Assembly: GCA_017052515.1 (NCBI GenBank)
Contig: JAFHKR010000037.1
Coordinates: forward strand, 62,001-126,000
Length of the DNA: 64,000 bases
Direction of reading: 5' to 3'
DNA from: Fictibacillus nanhaiensis
Lineage (GTDB): Bacteria; Bacillota; Bacilli; Bacillales; Fictibacillaceae
The notes under the pieces are model-generated. The model was not told the DNA's origin. It worked only from the letters and a program-made list of their open reading frames with translations, and did not search any database. Below, piece by piece: positions 6,834 through 14,940 of this stretch (within the stretch, counting starts at the first letter, position 1; each line of letters opens with the position of its first letter). The translations under genes and the position numbers were made by a program.

Positions 6834-7166
6834 CTTTACTCTTTAAGAAAAATAATTGTTCATTCTTATGAATCTTCTAGCGATAGGGGGTTCTTTTTTT
6901 TGAGGTAAAATATGATGTGGAGTTGGCTGTTTCAAAGACCTCACATTCTTCAAGGAAAAAAAGTATGCGACTAAAAGAAACGAAAGTGACCTTTACAGCT
7001 TTGAAAGCTTGAACATTAAACAGTTGTTTAAAACACTCCTAGCGAGTGTTTTTTTTGTTATTATTTACAATTTTGTGAATATCTAAGAAAACGCATTCTA
7101 TTATCTGTTAAAAAATGTATAATAAAAATAGAACGGTCGTTCAATTTATAGAAAGGAATTAAACCG
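6834..7166. other. Gene-free interval with a terminator and tetR control region
   Basis: A 333-bp gap. It contains a small terminator (AACACTC / GAGTGTT, 7032-7050, followed by eight or more T) and, at its right end, the tetR promoter and operator. Nothing else was recognised. Confidence 0.6.
7118..7142 (+). promoter_or_regulatory. tetR -10 box and palindromic operator
   Basis: TATAAT (7118-7123) is followed by GAACGGTCGTTC (7131-7142), a perfect 12-bp palindrome at the expected transcription start. It is probably the autoregulatory site of the TetR protein encoded next. Confidence 0.7.
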
Positions 7167-7754
7167 TTGAACAAAAGAAGATACAACAGTGAAACAACAA
7201 AACTCGAAATCATGGAGAAAGCCTTTTTACTCTTTTCGCAAAAAGGTTACACACAAACTTCGGTTTCTGATATCTCAAAAGCTTCTGGTTATAGCAAAGG
7301 ACACATTTATTATCATTTTGAGAATAAAGAAAAGTTGTTTGTACTATTAGCTCAACAAACAATGAAGGAATGGTATTTGAAGTGGATGGATAAAGAACCT
7401 GACTTTACTTGTGCATCCGATAAGCTGTATGGAATGGCTTTGCATGTTCTTTATAATTACCAAACTCCTCTTTTAAAAGGAGGACAAGAGCTTGCTTCCA
7501 ACCCTGAATCTAGTCATGAATCTGTTAAGCAGCTATACGAATTAGCGGTCATTCCAATGGGTGCCTATCGTGCAATTCTCGTTCAAGGGATAGAAGAAGG
7601 AGAATTTAAGAAAGGCAATGTTGAAGAATGGACGGTGTTAATCGGCACATGGCTTGGTGGACTTTGTCAGCTTACGAATACTCAGGAACTTCATAGCTTA
7701 GAGCGGCTTTTTAAGAATGCTGTAAGTATTTTTTTAGGATCCATCCAAAAATAA
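7167..7754 (+). CDS. TetR-family transcriptional repressor
   Basis: A 195-residue regulator. The N-terminal HTH is clear (LFSQKGYTQTSVSDISKASGYSKGHIYYHFENKEKLF, about 23-59); the remainder is a helical ligand-binding domain with no informative motif. The start is TTG 7167 with GAAAGGAA at 7151-7158. It is first of a three-gene run with a GDSL-type hydrolase and a short-chain dehydrogenase, spaced 12 and 37 bp, so it most likely controls that operon through the palindrome at 7131-7142. The inducer is unknown; a lipid-like or ester compound would fit the neighbours. Confidence 0.9.
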   Translation: MNKRRYNSETTKLEIMEKAFLLFSQKGYTQTSVSDISKASGYSKGHIYYHFENKEKLFVLLAQQTMKEWYLKWMDKEPDFTCASDKLYGMALHVLYNYQTPLLKGGQELASNPESSHESVKQLYELAVIPMGAYRAILVQGIEEGEFKKGNVEEWTVLIGTWLGGLCQLTNTQELHSLERLFKNAVSIFLGSIQK

Positions 7755-7766
7755 GGAGGAAACGAT

Positions 7767-8462
7767 ATGAAGATTGGGTTAATCGGTGACAGTCTGACAG
7801 AAGGAAGACCTGGTGTTTCTTTTTTAAAACTCTTACAGAAACAATATCCCCACATGACGTTTGTAAACCAGGGCAAACCAGGGGAGTCTGTTAAAAGCTT
7901 GCATAACCGCCTAACAAAAATGAAGTTAGAGACCTTTAATCTTGCTTTCCTTTGGATCGGTGTTAATGATGTCTATTCAAAATTACTAAGTGTTCAAGCA
8001 CAGCCTGTTGCAAAAGATCATGAAGAGTTTACAGCGTATTATCAAAAAGTTTTAGAGTGTGTCTTATCTTCCTCAAAATTTGTAATTACGGTTACTCCAG
8101 CAATAGTTGGAGAGGATTTGAATAATGTCTCGAATCAAGAGATTAAACAATTAAATACCCTCATCACATCCATCGCTCACAAACATAAAAATGTTTCCAC
8201 ACTTAATCTACACACCGTTTTTGAAAAACACCTTTCTTCAATAAAGAGTTCCGACTATATCAGTACAAAAGTATTAACAGTTATGAAAGATGTTCTTTTT
8301 TATAAAAAAACATCTAGAATCGATCAGTTGTCAAAGAAACGTGGGTTGCATCTAACACTTGATGGCATTCATCTGAATAGTAAAGGCGCTCAAATTGTTG
8401 CAGAGGAATATGCAACAATTATCGATCAACATCAATTTACCAATAAGAACGCTATGCTTTAG
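7767..8462 (+). CDS. SGNH/GDSL-type esterase
   Basis: A 231-residue hydrolase. The block I motif GLIGDSLTEG (residues 4-13) holds the nucleophile Ser; FVNQGKPGES provides the block II Gly, LWIGVNDV the block III Asn (GxND), and the C-terminal LDGIHLNSKG the catalytic Asp/His pair. No signal peptide, so it acts in the cytoplasm. The ribosome site AAGGAGG is at 7752-7758, overlapping the tetR stop. Family members hydrolyse esters, lysophospholipids or acetyl groups on sugars; the substrate here is not predictable. Confidence 0.88.
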   Translation: MKIGLIGDSLTEGRPGVSFLKLLQKQYPHMTFVNQGKPGESVKSLHNRLTKMKLETFNLAFLWIGVNDVYSKLLSVQAQPVAKDHEEFTAYYQKVLECVLSSSKFVITVTPAIVGEDLNNVSNQEIKQLNTLITSIAHKHKNVSTLNLHTVFEKHLSSIKSSDYISTKVLTVMKDVLFYKKTSRIDQLSKKRGLHLTLDGIHLNSKGAQIVAEEYATIIDQHQFTNKNAML

Positions 8463-8499
8463 GGATTATGACTAATTAACATAAGAGGTGGTTGTTCTG

Positions 8500-9315
8500 A
8501 TGGATGAGCAGAGAGTTGCGATTGTAACAGGTGGAGCTTCGGGGATCGGTTACGCACTTTGTGAGGAGCTCGTCTCACAAAACGTGTTTGTCATCATCAC
8601 TGATATTAATAAGGAATTAGGTATACAGGCTGAAGAAAAATTAAACAATGGAGCCCGAAATACAAGATTTCAATTTTTAGACGTAACGGATGCTACAAGT
8701 GTAGAGAACGCTATTAAAGATATATATACGGAGTTTGGAAGGCTAGATTATTTGTTTAATAATGCTGGCATCGCGATGTATGGAGAATTGTATGATACGA
8801 CTCTAGATGATTGGCATACCATTATGAATGTTAATCTTTGGGGAGTTATACACGGGACTAACGCAGGATATCGAGTAATGAAACAACAAGGGTTCGGCCA
8901 TATCGTAAACACAGCTTCTGCTGCGGGACTAGGTCCATCTCCCGTTTCTGCAGCCTATGGAACCACGAAACACGCAGTAGTTGGATTAACTACTTCTCTT
9001 CATTATGAGGCAGAAGAATTCGGCATTAAAGTGAGTACACTTTGTCCTACGTTCGTGGAAACACCAATCTTCGAGAAAGCAAAAGCTATTCATATAGATA
9101 AAGATGTGATTATGAAGCAATTTCAAAAACAAAAGATGATGTCTCCAGAAAAACTAGCAAAACTAACAATCGATGGCATACATAAAAATAAGCCTATCAT
9201 ATGCCCTTTGCCGATGCGTAGAACGATGGACGTTTTTTTTACTCTAGTCCCCATAGCGCATAGAGGATTAATGAGGTTAGTTTGCAGAGTAAGCAGAAAA
9301 GCGAGGCTAACTTAA
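8500..9315 (+). CDS. Short-chain dehydrogenase/reductase
   Basis: A 271-residue SDR. TGGASGIG (10-17) is the NAD(P)-binding glycine motif, NNAG (87-90) the structural motif, and S140, Y153 and K157 (AYGTTK) form the catalytic triad. D35 at the end of beta-2 (IITDINK) suggests NAD(H) preference. The C-terminal basic stretch (RRTMDVFF...RGLMRLVCRVSRKARLT) may touch the membrane. ATG 8500 has AAGAGGTGG at 8483-8491; the GTG at 8488 overlaps that site and is not the start. Third gene of the TetR operon; substrate unknown. Confidence 0.9.
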   Translation: MDEQRVAIVTGGASGIGYALCEELVSQNVFVIITDINKELGIQAEEKLNNGARNTRFQFLDVTDATSVENAIKDIYTEFGRLDYLFNNAGIAMYGELYDTTLDDWHTIMNVNLWGVIHGTNAGYRVMKQQGFGHIVNTASAAGLGPSPVSAAYGTTKHAVVGLTTSLHYEAEEFGIKVSTLCPTFVETPIFEKAKAIHIDKDVIMKQFQKQKMMSPEKLAKLTIDGIHKNKPIICPLPMRRTMDVFFTLVPIAHRGLMRLVCRVSRKARLT

Positions 9316-9328
9316 AAAACCCATAAAG

Positions 9329-9364
9329 TGGACTGCTAACGTTCTAGAGCAGTTCATTTTTTTA
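9329..9364 (+). terminator. Terminator of the TetR operon
   Basis: TGGACTGCT and AGCAGTTCA pair (one G-T) around a ten-base loop and are followed by seven or more T. Confidence 0.8.
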
Positions 9365-9408
9365 TTCTTCGTTATAATATAAGTAATCTAACTTTTGGAG
9401 GAGTAACC

Positions 9409-10104
9409 GTGAAAACCATTTTAATCGTGGAGGACGAACCAAAGCTATTGGAAGTTGTCTCTTCTTATCTGAAGAAGGAAGGGTTTAACACTTTAGAAGC
9501 TCTTACTGCTAACGAAGCAATCCATTTTATAAAAAATAACTCTGTAGATTTTGTCATTCTTGACCTTATGTTGCCAGATATGAGCGGAGAAGCACTCTGT
9601 CAGAGAATTAGACAGACCCATACATTACCCATTTTAATGCTGACTGCAAAGGTAAGTGAGGAAGATCGCATCAACGGATTATCGCTCGGCGCTGATGATT
9701 ATATGGTGAAACCTTTTAGTCCGCGCGAACTTGTTTTACGGGTTAAAACGATATTGCGCCGAACAGGAGATGAGGGCTTATTGGCTGAGCATATTACTTA
9801 TAACAAAGGAGAGCTTAAATTCGATGCTCGCAAACAAGAAGTATACATACATGGCGATCTTGTCAATCTTACACCGAATGAATATAAACTATTGCTGACA
9901 TTTGCCAGACATCCGAATCGTGTTTTTTCGAGAGAGGAATTAGTGGAGAAGATTTTAGGATTCGATTATGAAGGTGACACCAGGACGATCGATCAACACG
10001 TCAAAAATCTAAGGTCTAAACTTGAGACAGATCCTAAGAACCCACGCTATATCGTTACAGTGTTTGGGGTAGGATATAAGTTTACTGGAGGCAGCCATGT
10101 TTAA
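9409..10104 (+). CDS. OmpR/PhoB-family response regulator
   Basis: A 231-residue regulator: receiver domain 1-115 with the acidic pocket E8/D9, phospho-acceptor D52 (ILDLMLPD), T80-type switch (LMLTAK) and K103-type residue (MVKPFSP); C-terminal winged helix about 130-228 ending in YIVTVFGVGYKF. GTG 9409 follows TTGGAGGAG (9395-9403). It overlaps the kinase gene by eight bases, so both are co-translated. Its targets are unknown. The convergent YdhK-type lipoprotein is a candidate, since small two-component systems often control neighbouring envelope genes, but that is inference. Confidence 0.93.
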   Translation: MKTILIVEDEPKLLEVVSSYLKKEGFNTLEALTANEAIHFIKNNSVDFVILDLMLPDMSGEALCQRIRQTHTLPILMLTAKVSEEDRINGLSLGADDYMVKPFSPRELVLRVKTILRRTGDEGLLAEHITYNKGELKFDARKQEVYIHGDLVNLTPNEYKLLLTFARHPNRVFSREELVEKILGFDYEGDTRTIDQHVKNLRSKLETDPKNPRYIVTVFGVGYKFTGGSHV

Positions 10105-11167
10105 AGGTCTGCATGCAAGACTGACACTCATTTTTATATTGGCTGCGTCATCCATTCTCATTATTGCCGGTCTTATCATCATGTACGAAGTCCATTTCCA
10201 CTTTACGATGTTTCAAAAAGATGTACCGGAATTTAATAGTATAGAGCCTTTAACGCATCACTTTGAAAAGGCGCTGTTAAGTTCAGTTCTTTGGACGTCG
10301 CTCGGTGCTATTATGTTAGTATGTCTCATTAGTTATTTTGTGGCTAAGAACCTATCAAGACCTATGGTAGAGATGAGAAAAGCGGCAGAAAAGATGGCTA
10401 AGGGAGAGCTTCAAGTCAGAGTGAAGTCACTTGGAGATGATGAGCTCAATGAGCTGGGTAACTCGCTAAATCAGCTTGCCGCTAAACTGCAATTGCAGGA
10501 AACTTACCGTAAAAATATGACTTCAGATATTGCTCATGAGCTCAGAACCCCTTTAGCGACAATTAAAAGTCATTTAGAGGCATTTGAAGATGGGGTTTTC
10601 GAGCCAACTACAGTTCGTATACAGTCATTAACAGGTGAAATCGATCGGCTGATTACAATCGTGCAAGATCTTGAATATTTAACAGCCATGGAAGCACCTG
10701 AGTTCTCACTAAATAAGAAACCACAACAATTAAACCATATTCTCATAAAAAGTGTGGATGCCGTATCAGGAGCATTTGTACAGAAGGGAATATTACTTCA
10801 AAGTGAATTGGATAGTGATCTTGAAATAAATATAGATGCCAAACGAATGTCTCAAGTGTTTATGAACCTGTTCAGCAATGCGCTAAGGTATACACCTAGA
10901 GGGGGAGAAGTTACGGTTGTGACTCATGTTGATACCGAATCAGTGTTGATAACTATACGAGATACAGGAATGGGTATTTCAGAAGAAGAGAGCAAACACG
11001 TGTTTGAACGATTCTATCGAGGAGAAAAATCAAGGAACAGAGAACATGGGGGCAGCGGGATCGGTTTGACGATTGTAAAAAGAATTGTTGAAGCTCACGG
11101 TGGACAAATTTGGATAAATGGGGAGTACAAGCAAGGTACTGAGGTGAACATAAAATTTTTCAGATAA
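10097..11167 (+). CDS. Sensor histidine kinase
   Basis: A 356-residue membrane kinase. Two membrane helices (about 8-30 and 62-83) enclose a very short extracytoplasmic loop of about 30 residues, followed by HAMP (about 84-135), the H-box SDIAHELRTPLATIKSH with phospho-His H147, the N-box around NLFSNALRYTP, the G1 box DTGMGIS and the G2 box GGSGIGLTIVK. The small loop, containing HFHFTMF, suggests sensing in or at the membrane. It starts at ATG 10097 inside the regulator gene with GGAGG at 10087-10091. Confidence 0.93.
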   Translation: MFKGLHARLTLIFILAASSILIIAGLIIMYEVHFHFTMFQKDVPEFNSIEPLTHHFEKALLSSVLWTSLGAIMLVCLISYFVAKNLSRPMVEMRKAAEKMAKGELQVRVKSLGDDELNELGNSLNQLAAKLQLQETYRKNMTSDIAHELRTPLATIKSHLEAFEDGVFEPTTVRIQSLTGEIDRLITIVQDLEYLTAMEAPEFSLNKKPQQLNHILIKSVDAVSGAFVQKGILLQSELDSDLEINIDAKRMSQVFMNLFSNALRYTPRGGEVTVVTHVDTESVLITIRDTGMGISEEESKHVFERFYRGEKSRNREHGGSGIGLTIVKRIVEAHGGQIWINGEYKQGTEVNIKFFR

Positions 11168-11170
11168 GGA

Positions 11171-11201
11171 AGCCGGCGTGATTTGGGACGCCGGCTTTTT
11201 T
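11171..11201 (+). terminator. Terminator of the two-component operon
   Basis: A perfect nine-base stem AGCCGGCGT / ACGCCGGCT with an eight-base loop and a T run. Confidence 0.9.
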
Positions 11202-11230
11202 GATATTCACTTGTCCTTTTGTCGAAAAGC

Positions 11231-11321
11231 CTATAAACTTTTTTGAAGGACTATAAATGGAGATTAAGGGTTCATAAAATATTTCTAAGGCCCATAAATC
11301 CCAATTTAGGGCCCATAAAAA
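11231..11321 (-). repeat. Periodic intergenic array A, five units of 20-21 bp
   Basis: The core YATAAA recurs with its first A at 11233, 11253, 11274, 11294 and 11315, spacings 20, 21, 20 and 21. Read on the minus strand the units are TTTATGGGC-like. The array fills the space between the terminator of the histidine kinase and the last codon of the convergent ydhK gene. It shares its plan with the arrays at 18693, 39524, 46232 and 62381. Confidence 0.7.
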
Positions 11322-11882
11322 TTATTTGACCTCAGATAGCTCGTTTTCTGTCACCCATTTGTGATTCTTAACCCGTTCCCCACCTGTTGTAGGCGTATAA
11401 TCCACCATGTAGACAGTCGTTTGTTCTGCAGAATCAATGGTAGCTTTTGCACCTTTCATACCTTTCATATGGTCTGCCTCTAGGGTAACTTCTGTTCCTG
11501 AAGTTAGAGGTTTATCACCTGCATCTTTGATCTCCTCGTGTATGACCCACTTGTGATCTCTTACTTTTTTTCCACCTGTTGTAGGTGTGTAGCTTACGGT
11601 ATATACGGTTGTATCATAAGCGCCAACGATTGTAGCTTCTGCATCGTTCATACCTTTCATATGATCTGCACGAATAACGGCTTTACTTCCAACTTCATAT
11701 GTTGGATTTGCTTTCTCCTTAAGTCCTTTAGGAACTTCACCTGAACTTGAATGGTTCATTTCTCCGTGATCTGCATGATTTTGACTGTCTTCATGCTTTT
11801 TTGTTGCCTCATCTTTTCCACATGCTGAAAGAACGAGTGAGAATGAGAGCAACATTGTAATAAATAGTTTATTTTTCACCAT
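11322..11882 (-). CDS. ydhK: YdhK-family (DUF1541) lipoprotein, tandem domain
   Basis: A 186-residue secreted lipoprotein: signal peptide with lipobox LSACG (C21), a His-rich linker (HEDSQNHADHGEMNHSSSG), then two copies of the DUF1541 domain of about 60 residues, each with ADHMKGM and YTPTTGG followed by an HKWV segment. The His/Asp/Met content suggests metal contact, perhaps copper, but the family has no established function that I know. ATG 11882 is preceded on the minus strand by AGGAGG. It converges on the two-component system and abuts array A. Confidence 0.88.
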   Translation of the reverse strand: MVKNKLFITMLLSFSLVLSACGKDEATKKHEDSQNHADHGEMNHSSSGEVPKGLKEKANPTYEVGSKAVIRADHMKGMNDAEATIVGAYDTTVYTVSYTPTTGGKKVRDHKWVIHEEIKDAGDKPLTSGTEVTLEADHMKGMKGAKATIDSAEQTTVYMVDYTPTTGGERVKNHKWVTENELSEVK

Positions 11883-12000
11883 TAATAAAACCTCCTATAT
11901 GGGCTAGTGTTAGTATTCTTCTTCATGAGAACTTTATGAACATATGACTAGCATAAAGGACACTTATGTAGAAGTTGTGAAGAGAATGATAATTAAAAGA

Positions 12001-12045
12001 GAAAAGAAACTGCTGTGTTCAATAAGAACTCGAGCAGTTTCTTTT
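12001..12045. terminator. Bidirectional hairpin between ydhK promoter region and chrA end
   Basis: GAAAAGAAACTGCT and AGCAGTTTCTTTT form a 12-13 bp stem with an 18-base loop. On the minus strand it terminates chrA, whose stop is 31 bp away. Confidence 0.7.
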
Positions 12046-12075
12046 ACAGACATTTAAACAACCGTTTAATTCATT

Positions 12076-13263
12076 TTATAACAATGACATCAATAAACCG
12101 CCAAGTGCACCCGTAACAACAACCACCCATGGTGGCAGTTTCCAATATACCAACATGCTGAAAAGTACTGCTGCAAATGCAAAGTCAATCGGTTTAAGAA
12201 TCGTCGTTGTCCAAATAGGCTGATAGAAGGCGGAGATTAAAATTCCAACAACTGCAGCATTAACACCCATTAACGCTCCCTTGATCTTTCTGTTCTGTCT
12301 AAGCAAGTTCCAAAAGGGAAGGGCGCCTAGAATTAACAGAAAAGCAGGTAAGAAGATTGCGATTGTAGCAAGTAATCCACCTTGCCAGCCATTCATCACT
12401 GCACCAATATAGGCTGCAAACGTGAACAGAGGACCGGGTACGGCTTGTGCTGCTCCATAACCTGCCAAAAATGCTTCTTCACTGATCCAGCCGGATGGTA
12501 CGAATTCACGCTCAAGTAACGGAAGAACCACATGTCCTCCTCCGAATACAAGTGATCCAGAACGATAAAAGCTGTCAAAGATCGCGATCCAACTGTTAGA
12601 AGTTAAATCTCTTAAGAGCGGCAACAGAAGAAGTAACGCAAAGAATAAACTCAAACAGATTACAGCAAACTTTTTTGAGATAGGAAATTCATATTTTGTT
12701 TCATCGTTATCTGTTTGGTCTTTGTATAATAAAAATCCTAATAAGCCTGCTAATAGGATGACACCCACCTGAGAGAACGCAGTCTGCCACAATAGTGTTC
12801 CAATTAGTGCTAACAGTGCGATGGTTTTTCTTTTTAGATCTGGTGTTAGCTTTTCGGCCATTCCTAGAATAGCATGTGCCACAACAGCAACGGCTACGAG
12901 CTTTAATCCGTGGATCCAGCTTAGGTCAGAAACATTTAATCCTTGCAGGATAAGTGCGAAAACGATAAGCGCAATAACGGAAGGGAGTGTAAAGCCGATA
13001 AAGGATACGATTCCTCCTAATACGCCTCCTCGCATAACACCAATTCCTATTCCAACTTGGCTACTCGCCGGACCAGGGAGAAACTGACAGAGAGCTACAA
13101 GGTCTGCGTAGCCTTTTTCATCCATCCATTTACGTTTTCTTACATACTCTTCATGAAAATAACCTAGATGTGCGATGGGTCCACCAAAAGAAGTGAGGCC
13201 TAGCCTTGTTGAAACCATCAAAATTTCTAATAGTGTTTTAAGTAGACTTTTGTTTTCTGTCAT
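12076..13263 (-). CDS. chrA: Chromate transporter, two-domain ChrA
   Basis: A 395-residue membrane protein of the long-chain CHR family: two homologous halves, the first opening with TSFGGPIAHLGYFHEEYV and PGPASSQVGIGIG, the second with GGGHVVLPLLEREFV and AVPGPLFTFAAYIG. Long ChrA proteins export chromate from the cytoplasm, probably coupled to membrane potential or substrate antiport. ATG 13263 follows GAGGTGAT. It lies 13 bp after the PadR gene and is probably its target, an arrangement seen in other Bacillaceae. Chromate specificity is inferred from family membership. Confidence 0.92.
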   Translation of the reverse strand: MTENKSLLKTLLEILMVSTRLGLTSFGGPIAHLGYFHEEYVRKRKWMDEKGYADLVALCQFLPGPASSQVGIGIGVMRGGVLGGIVSFIGFTLPSVIALIVFALILQGLNVSDLSWIHGLKLVAVAVVAHAILGMAEKLTPDLKRKTIALLALIGTLLWQTAFSQVGVILLAGLLGFLLYKDQTDNDETKYEFPISKKFAVICLSLFFALLLLLPLLRDLTSNSWIAIFDSFYRSGSLVFGGGHVVLPLLEREFVPSGWISEEAFLAGYGAAQAVPGPLFTFAAYIGAVMNGWQGGLLATIAIFLPAFLLILGALPFWNLLRQNRKIKGALMGVNAAVVGILISAFYQPIWTTTILKPIDFAFAAVLFSMLVYWKLPPWVVVVTGALGGLLMSLL

Positions 13264-13276
13264 GTATGATCACCTC

Positions 13277-13585
13277 TTACTCTTTGATTTCTTTAAACAG
13301 TTCATAAGCTTTTGCTCTCGCTTCTGATAAGACGATCTGTCCTTTTTCAGTTGCGGTGTAATACTTTCTAATTTTTCCTTCAACGTTCTTGTTTGCCTTT
13401 GTCAAAAGTCCGTCTGCTTCCATGGAGTGAAGAATCGGATATAGTGTACCTGTGCTAATGTTATAGCCGTGTTCTCTGAGTTCTTCTAGCATCCATACGC
13501 CATAAATCGGGTGTTCAAGCGCATGATGCAGAATGTGTATTTGTATGAAACCAAGAAAAAGTTTTCGTAACGTTTTCTCTTCCAT
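13277..13585 (-). CDS. PadR-family transcriptional regulator
   Basis: A 102-residue single-domain PadR protein: winged helix with the signature HPIYGVWMLEELREHGYNISTGTLYPILHSMEADGLL and the wing KVEGKIRKYYTATEKG. The short C-terminal helix places it in the small PadR group. It starts at ATG 13585 after GGTGGTGATTAT and is co-transcribed with chrA 13 bp downstream. Its role is probably repression of chrA and itself, relieved by an unknown signal linked to chromate or oxidative stress. Confidence 0.92.
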   Translation of the reverse strand: MEEKTLRKLFLGFIQIHILHHALEHPIYGVWMLEELREHGYNISTGTLYPILHSMEADGLLTKANKNVEGKIRKYYTATEKGQIVLSEARAKAYELFKEIKE

Positions 13586-14095
13586 ATAATCACCACCTAT
13601 ATTTGCATCTCAATATCGATTACCTATATCGGTTTTCGAAATAAAAATAACATGAGTTCCTTTTCTTTTCAACCTGATCACTATAAAGTTTACATACTCT
13701 TTATATTTACCTTGAGGTCTACTGAAGGTTTTATTCGATTGCATCTCTTAAAACGGAGGAAAGTGCGTGGTTACGTAACAGATAAGAATCTAGCCAATGA
13801 TGCGATGAGAAAGCTCACATATGAAGCATTGCCGTGTATATTAGGAGCAAGTACAATCTCTTGAATGTCTATCATTATGGTGTATCACCGCACGCAACGC
13901 GAAAAGCGAGCATCCTGAAACAGAAAACAACTACACCTAAGAACAACCATCAATGCGAAAAATACTTTCTTTTAAAATCTTTCAACACTTATCTCTGTTA
14001 TTATTTTCACAGTTTAGCCAATTACTGGTTTTTTAGTGATAAAATCATAGAAGGTATGATAATAAAACTATTTTTCTTGATATGGAGTGAAGAAG
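13586..14095. other. Gene-free interval with a decayed dispersed repeat
   Basis: This 510-bp gap holds the padR control region and, at 13880-13932, the right half of the dispersed hairpin element in eroded form (TATCACCGCACGC, GAAAAGCGAGCATCCTGAAAC). Short frames in this stretch lack ribosome sites and look random. Confidence 0.55.
13589..13640 (-). promoter_or_regulatory. Possible PadR operator/promoter region
   Basis: Upstream of padR the minus strand shows CGATAT twice, 13 bp apart, and ATATAGGT twice (around 13597 and 13626). Repeated motifs this close to the start suggest the autoregulatory site. No standard PadR ATGT-N8-ACAT box is seen. Confidence 0.4.
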
Positions 14096-14920
14096 ATGAA
14101 GTCAACATTAACGGTTGCCCATTATCTAAAAGAAAATGCAGAGCTTCTAGCTAATAAAATCGTTGATGATATTATTGGGCAGTTTGGTTTCCAGGTAAGC
14201 GAGACTGATATTAGTCAGGCCAGAAAAGTGTATGCCGAATTCCTATCCTTTTTAAGTGAATCTATCGATTGTGAAGAAGGTTCTGTCCCAGAAGAACTGT
14301 TGGAGTGGAGTCGAGAAAATGGAGAGAAAACAGCAGCAAAGCATCATCGAATCTCTGATATATTAATCCGTTATCCTGACACTCGAATGGTGTTTGCGGA
14401 TTTTATTTTAAATATAAGCATTGATTTCGGACTTTCTACGGAAGATGTCGTATTAATCATTAAGCGTGTTCATCATATGCTGGACGTAAGCATTAATGAA
14501 ACGGTTCTTGCATTTGAACGAAAGTCAGAGGAGATTTTAGAGAAAACAAAGAGAGAGCTTCGTGAGCTTTCAACACCTGTCGTTCCTATCGAGAATGGAC
14601 TGGCTGTTTTACCATTGATTGGCACCATAGACGCTGATCGGGCAGAGCATCTTATGAATCATGTGCTGCCTAAAATCCCTGAACTTCAAGTTGAACGGTT
14701 AATCATGGATTTTTCAGGAATCGTCGATATTGATACTGAAGTGGCATCTCATATTTTTAATGTATACCGTGTTTTGGCATTACTTGGTATTAACGTTATG
14801 GTGACTGGTTTACGTCCTGAGCTAGCGATTAGTGCGGTTTCTGAAGGTATCGATTTTTCATCAATAGAAACATTTGCGAATGTAAAACAAGCGATAGAAA
14901 GTAACAAACAAAAAAACTAG
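14096..14920 (+). CDS. RsbR-family stressosome protein (STAS domain)
   Basis: A 274-residue protein with an N-terminal helical domain of the non-haem globin type (about 1-150) and a C-terminal STAS domain (about 160-270) beginning PVVPIENGLAVLPLIGTIDADRAEHLM. The Thr in IGTIDADRA lies where RsbR proteins are phosphorylated by RsbT. Such paralogues build the stressosome with RsbS and feed environmental signals to sigma-B. ATG 14096 has GGAGTG at 14084-14089. It stands alone between terminators, so it would be an extra sensor paralogue rather than part of an rsb operon. No haem-binding His pattern is evident. Confidence 0.85.
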   Translation: MKSTLTVAHYLKENAELLANKIVDDIIGQFGFQVSETDISQARKVYAEFLSFLSESIDCEEGSVPEELLEWSRENGEKTAAKHHRISDILIRYPDTRMVFADFILNISIDFGLSTEDVVLIIKRVHHMLDVSINETVLAFERKSEEILEKTKRELRELSTPVVPIENGLAVLPLIGTIDADRAEHLMNHVLPKIPELQVERLIMDFSGIVDIDTEVASHIFNVYRVLALLGINVMVTGLRPELAISAVSEGIDFSSIETFANVKQAIESNKQKN

Positions 14921-14936
14921 CATGCGTGCTAGTTTT
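14913..14936. terminator. Bidirectional terminator, RsbR gene and germination operon 1
   Basis: AAAACTAGCA / TGCTAGTTTT is a perfect ten-base stem with a TGCG loop. T runs on both strands serve the plus-strand rsbR paralogue and the minus-strand C subunit. Confidence 0.85.
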
Positions 14937-14940
14937 TTCG

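Noticed and set aside
13652-14154. Two plus-strand frames between padR and the rsbR paralogue
   Set aside because: No ribosome site, no recognisable protein features, and they run through a decayed dispersed repeat.
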